Under the pieces are notes generated by a model. It was not told the origin of the DNA. It saw only the letters and a program-made list of their open reading frames with translations, and ran no database searches. A stretch of 64,000 nt of DNA from Margaritifera margaritifera. Its lineage: Eukaryota; Mollusca; Bivalvia; Unionida; Margaritiferidae. Within the stretch, counting starts at the first letter, position 1. Every line of letters begins with the position of its first letter. Location: NCBI GenBank assembly GCA_029931535.1, contig JAQPZY010001660.1:6022001-6086000 (forward strand), read 5' to 3'. The position numbers and the translations under genes were made by a program. This document shows positions 55,531 to 64,000 of this stretch, one piece after another.

Positions 55531-56760
55531 TGGTCACTTATGGTAAGTAACAGTACTCTTAATTCTACGATATTTTGGGACGAGTGGAATATACAGGGTC
55601 AATAATGGATGAGGTACAATTTGTTTGTCTTGTTGGTGTTTTCACAATCAGCTAAGATTATATGTTTGTGACATATTTAACAATTTACTATTGGTATTTA
55701 ACCATTTACTATTGGTATGACTATTAAAATAATCAAAAATTTATTCAGAAAATTAAACAACCTAGCATTTGATCATGGCTTTCCATAACTGAATATAAAG
55801 CATTAAAGTTTTTTTTTTTTTTTACTGTTCTACTATTTGGGACAAAAATTTTCAGGAAATGTGCAAAAATATGTGAATAACATCTCCAAGTTAAAACAAA
55901 CTGACCGATGACCAATGTGCAGTTAAAATGTTCAACTTTCCCATATACGGTATAAGCAACTTAATCAATATCAGTATATGAAAATTACACTGTCCATTAA
56001 AAAATATAAAAACTATCTCCACTATCTCCAACTGATTAAAATCAATGACTGATCACATATGAAAAACCAATCATCAATCATTAAATTTTAATTGATTTGC
56101 AACATTACAGTTCACAGATTATGGTCTATGCTTTGAAAGTCATAAATAAGAAACCTATGTCTGCAAGCATATTAACAATGGCAGATCTGGGTTTACTTTG
56201 TTCTCAGTAATCTATGTGTTATGCATGAGCAAACAGGGTACAAGAAAAGCCATTACAAAATTAAGTCCCCTGACACTTCCTGCCAATCATGCAATCTAAA
56301 TCTGGCAGTATATATTTGCCAGCTACCAGATGTATAATACCCTGATGATTTCACAAAGATTCATATCTACAAAAGGAACACAAGTATCAATAACATTGCA
56401 TGTCAGGAGGTTGTTGACTAAATTTAAATTGCTAACGTAGTCACGATTGGCTCTAATTTTGAACAGAAGAGGCCTCTAAAGCGCAAAAGATCTGATATAC
56501 TCAGCTTTTCTTATTATCAACCAGCTGCCAACTAAATTACTGCCTACTTTCCAGGTGAGCTGTCTACTTTTACAACACTAGCCTTTTTTGTTGTGTTGTA
56601 ATTTGTTGCACTGAATTGGTCTTGAGGCCAGCTGCTTCCTAGGATAATGACATGGATGTATACTGTATATACCAAAAGGAGAAAATACTCTCTCGACCCC
56701 AATAATCAAGCTAAAATGTTAGAAACATTTTGTTAATGAAAATACTGATCACATGTCATG

Positions 56761-56816
56761 GTTTTGGTTTTGTGTTATATGGCACAGCAACACAAGTAGG
56801 TTATTTAGTGTCTGTT
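56761..56816 (-). repeat. SINE body fragment
   Basis: TTTGTGTTATATGGCACAGC + AACACAAGTAGGTTATTTAG matches the SINE at 62650-62816 at nearly every base; the tRNA-like head is missing. Confidence 0.7.
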
Positions 56817-56988
56817 AATCCAATGGTATCAAATCAAAATGGTATACATGCCTAAGAACCATGATGGCATTAAGACGGAATTTAAAAAAAGAATAATAAA
56901 AAAAAAAAAAAAAAAAAGACTTAAGGATCAAGTACCCTAAGTAATGTTGGCATACACTGTGTTTATCAAAACTTTTCACAAATAATTG

Positions 56989-57204
56989 CCATATATACTT
57001 GCTTATAAGCATATTCCAAATGCAAATAACAAACCCTTATCTGCTGTTGCATAATGCGCCAGCAGATCAGGGTCTATGTTGTATGTTCTACTGATTAGTC
57101 CTTACAAACTGCATAGACCCAGATCTGCTGGCGCATTATGTGACGGCAGATCTGGGTCTATTCAGTTTGCAGTTGGTATTACCTTATACGCAAGTATATA
57201 TGGT
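56989..57204. mobile_element. Double-hairpin MITE
   Basis: Ends CCATATATACTTGCTTATAA and ATACGCAAGTATATATGG. The first hairpin has CCCTTATCTGC/GCAGATCAGGG arms, partly decayed. The second has TGCATAGACCCAGATCTGC facing GCAGATCTGGGTCTATTCA. Spacer CTACTGATTAGTCCTTACAA lies between the hairpins. Confidence 0.88.
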
Positions 57205-57692
57205 ACAAAAGAACTGGTTTGGGGTGATTTACCCAGGCATACTTTTCTTCCTGCATGACTAAAAAAAGGCTTTTGCTGTCCGTAATGCTGAACAAAATTT
57301 ATACACCAAACAAGTTTCACTTCCTAAAAGCTTGTTGTCAGACATTTACTCATGTATTGTTGATCGATAAAATAAGATTGCAAGAAAAATAGTACCTTTT
57401 TTGTAAATAAGTTGGAAGACTTTATTTAAAACTGACATCATTTACTTTTTACATCCTAAACAAAGTAGTTCAATAAATCCTGTAAAATTTTGCCCCACTT
57501 TTGCATTGCATAGATAAAACCTCTGATATAATTACATATAACTTTGTGTCCCTGTTACGTTTGACACTGTCAAACAATGTTCAAGAATTATATGACATTG
57601 GCTGCAGCTGAAAATGACGGCATTAACATTTAATTAAACATGAAAGGATTCTGTGGAATAAAATGTAATTTCACATACCTGTTATGTTAGTA

Positions 57693-57910
57693 CCGTATGC
57701 ACTCACGTATAAGCCGGGTCCAAAAGCAAACAACATAGACCCTGATCTGCCATCGCATGCTGTGCCGGCAGATCAGGGTCTATGTTGCTTATTCTACTGA
57801 TTAGTCCTTGCAAACTGCATAGACCCAGATCTGCTGGCACATTATGCAACAGCAGATCTGGGTCTATGCAGTTTGGAGTTGGTATCAGATTATACGCGAG
57901 TATAGACAGT
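57693..57910. mobile_element. Double-hairpin MITE, best preserved copy
   Basis: Ends CCGTATGCACTCACGTATAA and TTATACGCGAGTATAGACAG. Hairpin one: AACATAGACCCTGATCTGCC with GGCAGATCAGGGTCTATGTT. Hairpin two: TGCATAGACCCAGATCTGC with GCAGATCTGGGTCTATGCA. The two hairpins differ at the base pair T-A versus A-T inside CCC(T/A)GATC, and both arms changed together. Confidence 0.9.
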
Positions 57911-58264
57911 ATTTAACAATTTCCCAACAGTAACCTTGCCAAAAGACATACATGCCAAGATCTTACATTTGACCTCGATAGACATTTGTTAAAAATGTAG
58001 CTTAAAGCCAGAGTTTTAAGTTTAAAATGAAAAATATCAATACCAATAACAGACTATGTCAAAGCAGAATGTAATCAACATCAACAAAACTTGCCTCTAT
58101 GAAACTTATAGTACAGGTCGACAAGGATAAAACAAAGTTTGTAAACATAATATATTATTGTAAAATACTGTAAAGAGACCATACCGATAGCATCAATTGG
58201 GGCCAGTTGTTGTTTATAAGATGTATGTGCATTCGAAAATGTACCGGTAATGTCTGTTTATTTA

Positions 58265-58800
58265 CATCATTTTATCCTTTGGACCTTTTGGTATATTTGC
58301 CCTGTCTCTGCTTTGACAAACAAATTTACACTCATGGAGACTGAAGTACCTTCACTTCCATTTCTCTAGATGAAATCTGAAGAAAATTTGACTAGCTAAA
58401 CCATTTTAATTTCATCTCAAACATTTGGAACACATTTTTGCTTTCTAAAACTGGCTTCTTTGGCAACTACCTGTATAAACAGCCCAGTGGTGATAGTTTT
58501 CCATAAGCATTAAAAGTTAAGCTATTCGAATTGTGAGTCTTCTGTTTAAAAGGCTACAGGTCATAGGCATCAAGAAAGGTCTCTCTCTCTCTTTTTTGTT
58601 TATAAGATTTACTGGAAATTGTGTTTTTATATACATGACTGTGCTGGGAAGTGGAATAGTAAAATATCATGTTTTTTGTGACACGTTGTGGTTTGGCAGG
58701 TATGACATGATCCTATAGGTCAGATGTCAAGGTCGTTTTTTTCTTCTTCAAGATTTAACCATGTGCAAAATATAAATCTGTGGTGTGGAACCTTAAGGGC
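58265..58800. repeat. Dispersed repeat, copy A
   Basis: 58265-58460 and 58735-58795 match 61540-61720 and 61890-61955: GAGACTGAAGTACCTTCA / GAGATTGAAGTACCTTAA, TTCATCTCAAACATTTGGAA, GCTTTCTAAAA, and ATGCAAAATATAAATCTGTG, GTGTGGAACCT. The interior differs, so the copies are old or carry separate insertions. Confidence 0.6.
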
Positions 58801-58881
58801 CCTTATGGGTTCTGTCCTTAAAAGACATAATATTCACCTAGTCAGTTCTATGAATTTGCCAGATTTGAGTAAGTTTACACT

Positions 58882-60757
58882 GAACAAGAGTCCCTTGAAG
58901 GGACTGATGCTGTACTGTATAAAAAGAATTTTCAGGAATTCAAGATAAAACCATTTCTTCTTTTTAACTGCTGAGTGTTGAAACCATCTCTCACATTCTT
59001 GAGAGATAAGATTTTAAAATTAGCCACTGTGGCAGCCATATTGGATGTAAGATAGGCACCATTTTCATTTAGTACAAACTATACACTATTAGAAGACTTT
59101 TGGTGAAACCCCAATGTTGACCCATCCATTCAGTAGAATTAGTGACATGATTTTCAATATGTTCATTGCGGTAGTCATATTAGAGGTCAGATCACCACCA
59201 TTTTCATTCAGGACCAAATATATATCAAAATTAGTCTTCTGCTGAATAGCCCATGTCAACATAACTTTCCATTTTAATGAAGTAGTAATAACAAGATTTT
59301 CAAAATGGCTGCTATGGTGGCCACATTGGATATCAGATCAAGACAAATGTTTATTTAAGACCACTGGACACCATAAGAAATCTTCCAGTGAAAACCCCAT
59401 GCTGATACAACCTTCCATTCAGGAGAAGTAGCAAGATCTTCCAGATGGCTCCTGTGGGAGCCATATTGAATGTCAGATCGGCACCATTTTCATTTAGGAC
59501 CAACAAGACATTATACGAAGTCTTTGAGTAAACACTCCATGTTGATACAACCATCCATTCAGTTGGAGTAGCAATAGCAAGATTTTCCAGATGGCTCCTG
59601 TAGGAGCCATATTGAATGTCAGATCGGCACCATTTTCATTTAGGACCAACTAGACATTATACGAAGTCTTTGAGTAAACACTCCATGTTGATACAACCAT
59701 CCATTCAGTTGGAGTAGCAATAACAAGATTTTCAAGATGGCCATTGTGATAACAATATTGGATGTCTGGGTGGCACCATTTTCATTGCCAACTAGACATT
59801 ATAAGAAGTCTTTTGGTGACAATACGATGCCAATATGACTTTCCATTCAGGATTAGTAGTGATAACAAGATTTTCAAGATGGTCCTGTGGCACCCGTAAC
59901 TGGACAACAGATCGGCACCATTTTCATTTAGGACCAACCAGACATCACACAAAGTCTTTTAGTGAAAACTTCATGTTATTCAGGAGGAGTAGCGATAAGA
60001 TTTTGAAGATGGTCCGATGGTCACCTCAACGGTCATATTGGATGTTCAAGTGGAACCATTTCAAAATAGGACCAAGTAGACATCATAAGAAGTCTTTTGT
60101 TGAAAACTCATGTCAATATGACTTTCAGTTCAGGAGGAGTAGTGATAAGATTTTCAAGCTGGCTGCCATGGTGGCCATATTAGATATCAGATCGGCACCT
60201 ATTTCATTTAGGACCAACTAGACTTCATAAGAAGTCTTTAGTAAAAGCCGATGTTGCTGGAGGAGTAGCAACAATATGATTTTCAAGATGGCTGCTGTGG
60301 TAGCACCATTTTAATTTAGAACCAACTAACCTTGAAATGAATTTGTGTGTAAAGTTTCATGACAATTCTCAAAGTAGTTTAGGAGTAGTGATAACAAACT
60401 TGTGTGAATGGATCTTGATCATTATCTAACCCATCCATGATATTCAAGATATAAACTAATATTTCAAATTTGATCAAAATCGGATCAGAAACGCAGCCTC
60501 TAGAGTGGTAACTAGCCTATCCAATCAGATGCAAAATCACCTCATTACTATGCATGGATCTCACTCATTATCAAACTTGTCCAAGACTTTAATCATATAA
60601 GCACATATACTCCAAGTCTGATCAAAATCAGATCATAAATATGGAGTCCAGAGTGGTAACAATCAACTGTTGAAGGATGGATGATGGATGCCACATGATG
60701 CACAAGAGACGCAGCACCATAATATAAGCTGACTTGGTCTTACGGCAAGGTGAGCCA
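58882..60757 (+). mobile_element. Composite tandem-core element copy 5, with two different cores
   Basis: Head GAACAAGAGTCCCTTGAAGG + GACTGATGCTGTACTG (palindrome AGTCCCTTGAAGGGACT). About eleven AAGATGGCTGCC / CATTTTCATTTAGGACC units run to about 60400. The core then switches to the copy-3 type (CATTATCTAACCCATCCATG, GATCAGAAACGCAG, AGAGTGGTAAC, CCAATCAGATGCAAAATCAC). Tail CATAATATAAGCTGACTTGG + TCTTACGGCAAGGTGAGCCA. The two cores under one head and tail show that cores are exchangeable. Units at about 59440-59570 and 59570-59700 are nearly identical, a recent local duplication. Confidence 0.8.
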
Positions 60758-61539
60758 AAAATTAAACTTATATTTGTGATGGTAACAAATCTGCAATGTG
60801 ACTATTCAGAATTTTAACATTATGATTACCTTGTGAGTGGGTGTTTCAATTTGAAGTGATTTAACAGATTTGGTCTTCCCTTGTAAACTAATACAATGTT
60901 AAATAGTATACATTTTGCTTTGTTTCTTGTACAAAATGCTGCCAAACAGCACTGCAGTGATCCATGGGTCAACACAGTCAACTGCCGAGTTTGGTTTTAG
61001 CTGCTGCTACTCACTTGGTAAACAAATGAATATTGGAATACTGATTCTCCATTCAAATATTGCAAAGAGTATTCTAATTCAAATGTTCAATTATTCATTT
61101 CAGCTACATAAGTGACCATCATAACATGTAATGCCAATGGCATTGGGGTGTTGGCACAAACTATCTTCAGGAGAATTTTTCCAACCACAGCAATTTTACA
61201 CTACTGTCTTAAATTTAAAAAAAAATGACAGAAACATGCAAAAAGAGCAAGGACCTAAGATAGTAACAAGAATATTTATTCTACAGTAGCCCAAATTCCT
61301 TAAGGTAATAGGATACATAGTTTTCACAAAATTTAACTTTCTGGCACTTATGTTGTCCGTGTGAGGTTAAACCTTTGCAGTGAAAACTGCCAAAAATTGG
61401 GACTATTTTCATCTTATAGAACTCAAAATAAAATTCTCTAACACTTTAGCTTGTGATTTTATAGTATTTTGATGTCAGACTTATTCTGCACCCACTGAAA
61501 TCCTGCTTGTGAACTAACAACAATGCCCCCAAAATAGCC

Positions 61540-62101
61540 TAAATTCTGTATATTCACCCTGTCCCCGTTCTGACAAGCAAATTTCCCTACACCTACACTC
61601 AAATGGAGATTGAAGTACCTTAATTTGCATTTCTCTAGACATAATCTGAAGAAGATCTGACTGGCTAAACCTTTTTAATTTCATCTCAAACATTTGGTAC
61701 ATATTCGCTTTCTAAAAACAACTGTTCACTCTGAGTGCAAAGTTTAGCATTGAAAAGCTGTGGTAAGCACACAGAGCTAGATAAATTATTCTTGTACATA
61801 CTGAATGCATGAAACTGATTTATGCCAACATATGCATTCCCAAATTCGTCGTTAAAAAATATATGATCCCCTTGGTTCAATGCTGGGACTAGCTTTTTTT
61901 CTTTAAAAATTTAACCTAATGCAAAATATGAAACTGTGGAGTGGAACCTCAAACGAGGCCAGCCCTTTCATAAGACCACCTTTGCCTGACACCAGAATAG
62001 TATATTTTACCCATTTTTTTTCCTCTTGTGAGGCCACCTTTTGTTTTATGAAGTCCACCATTTTACTGCAGAAGGGGTGGCCTTATAATATACCACTGTA
62101 G
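61540..62101. repeat. Dispersed repeat, copy B, with a GACCACCTT-type MITE end
   Basis: Pairs with 58265-58800. From about 61930, GTGGAGTGGAACCTC, ATAAGACCACCTTTGCC and AGAAGGGGTGGCCTTATAAT form the degenerate inverted ends of a second MITE, related in style to 52451-52628 and shared in part by copy A (CTGTGGTGTGGAACCTTAAG). Confidence 0.5.
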
Positions 62102-62250
62102 TATGCCTAAGTTGAGTTTAGTTGTCCTTATTAAGCTATCAACTGATTCTAAAGTATACTTCCTGTAGTATTTTATATCAATCAACACCCATCTAAACCA
62201 GGAATTGAAAATCTTGCAACAACCACAACTCACCTGCATAGGTAAGTAAC

Positions 62251-62303
62251 CTGCACAGGTAAGTCACTATCAAGGTAAGAATCTGAGTCCACCAAGTAAG
62301 CTT
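62251..62303 (-). CDS. RAB11FIP3/4: Candidate upstream exon of the Rab11-FIP gene
   Basis: Read on the minus strand, a pyrimidine-containing acceptor (…GAGCCTTGCAG) is followed by two bases that finish a codon and 17 codons, AYLVDSDSYLDSDLPVQ. The piece is acidic and Ser/Asp-rich like the next exon. Ending at 62251 leaves phase 0, which is what the exon starting at 46720 needs, but this donor (GTTACT) is weak. A perfect donor (GTGAGT) lies 17 nt further on, after position 62234; using it would shift the frame unless another exon intervenes. The two donors sit in a short duplication (TTACCTGTGCAGGT, TTACCTATGCAGGT). I see no family motif beyond composition, so the exon is plausible, not proven. 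Confidence 0.4.
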
Positions 62304-62649
62304 CTGCAAGGCTCAGGTATAAAAAATACACAAGAAGAGCAGTAAACACTGTCACACTACATGTATAGCATATATACTACATATATAAGTGCTCAGATCT
62401 TTTATTGATCTTAACAGATCAATACATTACACACTCAACATTATCTGAAATGTGGCCAGAAAACATTATACCATAATTGCTTGGAAGGATGAGAGAAAAA
62501 AAAAACTTGTCTTCTATAATCATCAATTCAGAGTACCGGTACATTTCATCCTCTAGTTGTGTTTAACTGCATGACTGCTATAAATGGTTAGGCATTTATT
62601 CATTAGAAAATAAAACCCTTCCTAACTGAATTTGTTGTGATAATGATAA

Positions 62650-62816
62650 TGATTTGGTTTGTGTTTTATGGCACAGCAACACAAGTAGGTTATTTAGTGA
62701 CTAAGTACAAAGACACACCACAATAGATGACCCAGGATGATCTGATGGTAGGATGTGAACGCATACCCTTTCTGTCACCAGCCCGGCATGCTAACCACTG
62801 AGCCACTGCAGCACCT
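62650..62816 (-). mobile_element. tRNA-derived SINE
   Basis: The minus strand starts with GTGCTGCAGTGGCTCAGTGG (A box TGGCTCAGTGG), TTAGCATGCCGGGCTGGTGA, then a B-box-like GCGTTCACATCC. The body ends CTAAATAACCTACTTGTGTT + GCTGTGCCATAAAACAC. A second copy of the body is at 56761-56816. Confidence 0.75.
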
Positions 62817-62849
62817 ATGTCCAATAGTCACCTCATATATGCCGGAGAG

Positions 62850-63628
62850 CACACTATTCTACATCCCCAAACCCACAAACTAAAAGAATATTTTTATTCA
62901 GACTATATCTATATCTTTCTAGAAAAGATGTTACAGAACAAAAAGGCTTTATTCCAGATATATGTAGCATTTTGCAGAAATATAATATTTATGAATTTAT
63001 TGAAATTTTTGTCAGAGACAAAATATTTCCAGGAAGAATACAGTGGAAACAAATTATAAAACATGCTACTCACAAATATGAAAACGAGCGCTTTACAAAC
63101 TTGTGCCATACTGACATTTCCTACAAAAGATTCAAAAATGTTCATACTTCTATAAAACCCTCAATTATATGGCAAACTCCAAAAACAACAAGAGAGTTAC
63201 AGTTAATTACATCCCTTGCAAATGTTCTGATAACTGTTCCAAATAATACTATGCAAGTTTGTAAACACTGCACTTACTCTTACACAGATGTGATAATCCA
63301 TGCATTTATTTCCTGTCAGAGCACTGTGCGACAACGAGACATATTTTGGACACATATTATAAATAACTTTGACATTCGTCTTGGCGTGTACCTTCATAAT
63401 ATATCAGATGAAGAATTTATTCAACATCTCCTTGGTAGAGAATTTCCCAACGGTATCGGCCTAGACGAGCCTGAAATACTGAGAAATTTTATAATGTCTG
63501 CCTCAGTATTCTCTGCAACTGTAATTCATGGATTCTTTTCATGGTAATAAAGATCGATTTTCAGATTATCAAGATTTGGAATTATGTGATCGTTGAAATC
63601 TTGATAATCATGTCTTCATGCATGCTTT

Positions 63629-63711
<83 letters not shown>

Positions 63712-63995
63712 CATATACAATATTATTTTCTGCAAAATAATGATGATGTGTACGATAATTAAGCATTGAAGGATTGCGCAAGAGTGCACCATACTTTTGA
63801 TAAGTATAGTTAAGTATAGTGTCCTCATATAAGAATCCTCATAGGGAAAATCCACAGATTTCTCTCATGTATACCTCTGTTAATTGTATATAACTAATTC
63901 AATTAATTTCAATATTGTTTCATTGTTTTCTTTTTCATTTGTATGCATCCTTATCTCTGAAAAGAGGAAATAAAGATTGATGATGATGACTGCTA
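62850..63995 (+). mobile_element. 5'-truncated LINE: ORF2 C-terminus with zinc-binding motif and 3' end
   Basis: The plus-strand open frame ending at 63547 contains TPKTTRELQLITSLANVL, then CKHCTYSYTDVIIHAFISC (C-x2-C-x8-H…C) and QSTVRQRDIFWTHIINNFD, then EEFIQHLLGRE and a stop. This is the C-terminal Cys/His motif plus R-x-x-FW block of jockey/CR1-type ORF2. The upstream part (62850-62970) continues in another frame. The 3' UTR includes a (TA)n run and ends AATAAAGATTGATGATGATG. Only one frameshift is evident in 700 bp, so the copy is fairly young. Confidence 0.7.
63630..63710. repeat. (TA)n microsatellite
   Basis: About 38 TA repeats within the LINE 3' UTR. Confidence 0.97.
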
Positions 63996-64000
63996 TAAAT

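Larger units (their letters stand above)
46721..62250. other. Intron 46721-62250 (15.5 kb)
   Basis: Contains microsatellites and minisatellites (47.46-50.7 kb), the broken LINE and its inserted elements (50.7-55.5 kb), a SINE tail fragment (56.76 kb), two double-hairpin MITEs (56.99-57.2 and 57.69-57.91 kb), a dispersed repeat pair (58.27-58.8 and 61.54-62.1 kb) and composite copy 5 (58.88-60.76 kb). 55.6-56.7 kb and 60.8-61.5 kb show nothing recognisable. Confidence 0.5.
2848..62303 (-). other. RAB11FIP3/4: Gene extent: class II Rab11-FIP (RAB11FIP3/4-like), internal part
   Basis: Eight minus-strand exons (46545-46720, 44215-44301, 33250-33318, 25602-25637, 21726-21807, 10004-10107, 7689-7700, 2848-2938) each have AG/GT borders. 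Their phases match at every junction, giving 657 nt = 219 codons with no stop; a ninth exon at 62251-62303 is tentative. The product aligns by eye with human RAB11FIP4 as I remember it: EENYEDFGVGED against EEQFEDYGEGDD, PNKRTSSAVYASQL against PNRKISSTAFGRQL, VKFLERHVLEL against VSFLEKKVTEL, and RVHTLEEQLKD against RVHELEEMVKD. Family knowledge: class II FIPs are dimeric coiled-coil Rab11/Arf6 effectors that bring recycling-endosome membrane to the cleavage furrow and midbody. The N-terminal EF-hands and C-terminal Rab11-binding domain lie outside the window. Confidence 0.88.
62304..64000. other. Upstream intron start of the Rab11-FIP gene (or intergenic)
   Basis: Contains about 350 bp of unrecognised AT-rich DNA, then the SINE (62650-62816), the truncated LINE (62850-63995) and its (TA)n. 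No EF-hand exon was seen. Confidence 0.5.

Noticed and set aside
62241..62275. Cluster of GGTAAG splice donors on the plus strand
   Set aside because: They are the complement of TTACC repeats in the candidate minus-strand exon; no plus-strand exon precedes them.

Overview
The window is AT-rich animal DNA, most likely from a bivalve mollusc or a close relative. The evidence is large introns, many microsatellites, no bacterial-type gene packing, and repeat families I associate with bivalves: composite elements with tandem cores that end in a 'CCAGGTGAGCTAAAA'-type tail, and a hairpin MITE ending in 'CGCGAGTATATACGGTA'.

One protein-coding gene explains the window. On the minus strand, eight short exons (46720 down to 2848) join in phase into 219 codons without a stop (215 if a 12-nt microexon is skipped). 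The product is the middle of a class II Rab11 family-interacting protein (RAB11FIP3/4, Drosophila nuclear fallout): an acidic linker followed by the start of the long coiled coil. A weaker ninth exon may lie at 62251-62303. The N-terminal EF-hand part and the C-terminal Rab11-binding domain are not in the window. Everything else is intron. The standout gene feature is a 12-nt cassette-type microexon (7689-7700) that would insert four residues, a coiled-coil 'stutter', exactly where the vertebrate protein has none.

Layout: 1-2.8 kb, intron with a decayed DIRS-like reverse transcriptase. 2.8-10.1 kb, three exons, one orphan ORF and a nearby 54-bp minisatellite. 10.1-21.7 kb, intron with two composite tandem-core elements and double-hairpin MITEs. 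21.7-25.6 kb, two exons, an RNase H-bearing LINE remnant, MITEs and a 31-bp minisatellite grown from a MITE. 25.6-33.3 kb, intron with a long hairpin, a nuclear-receptor-motif repeat array and a tRNA-derived SINE. 33.3-46.7 kb, three exons, a composite element (35.2-39.9 kb) interrupted by a 3175-bp transposon with perfect 47-bp inverted ends, and arrays holding perfect oestrogen-response-element palindromes. 46.7-62.3 kb, a large intron with minisatellites, a LINE broken up by at least three DNA elements, two double-hairpin MITEs and another composite element. 62.3-64 kb, a SINE and a 5'-truncated LINE.

The most novel non-gene signal is a modular repeat family: shared palindromic head, short inverted repeats near the ends and a shared tail hairpin, but different tandem cores, sometimes two cores in one copy. 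It resembles Helentron-associated or pearl-like elements. No complete autonomous transposon, bacterial system, CRISPR array or rRNA gene was seen.
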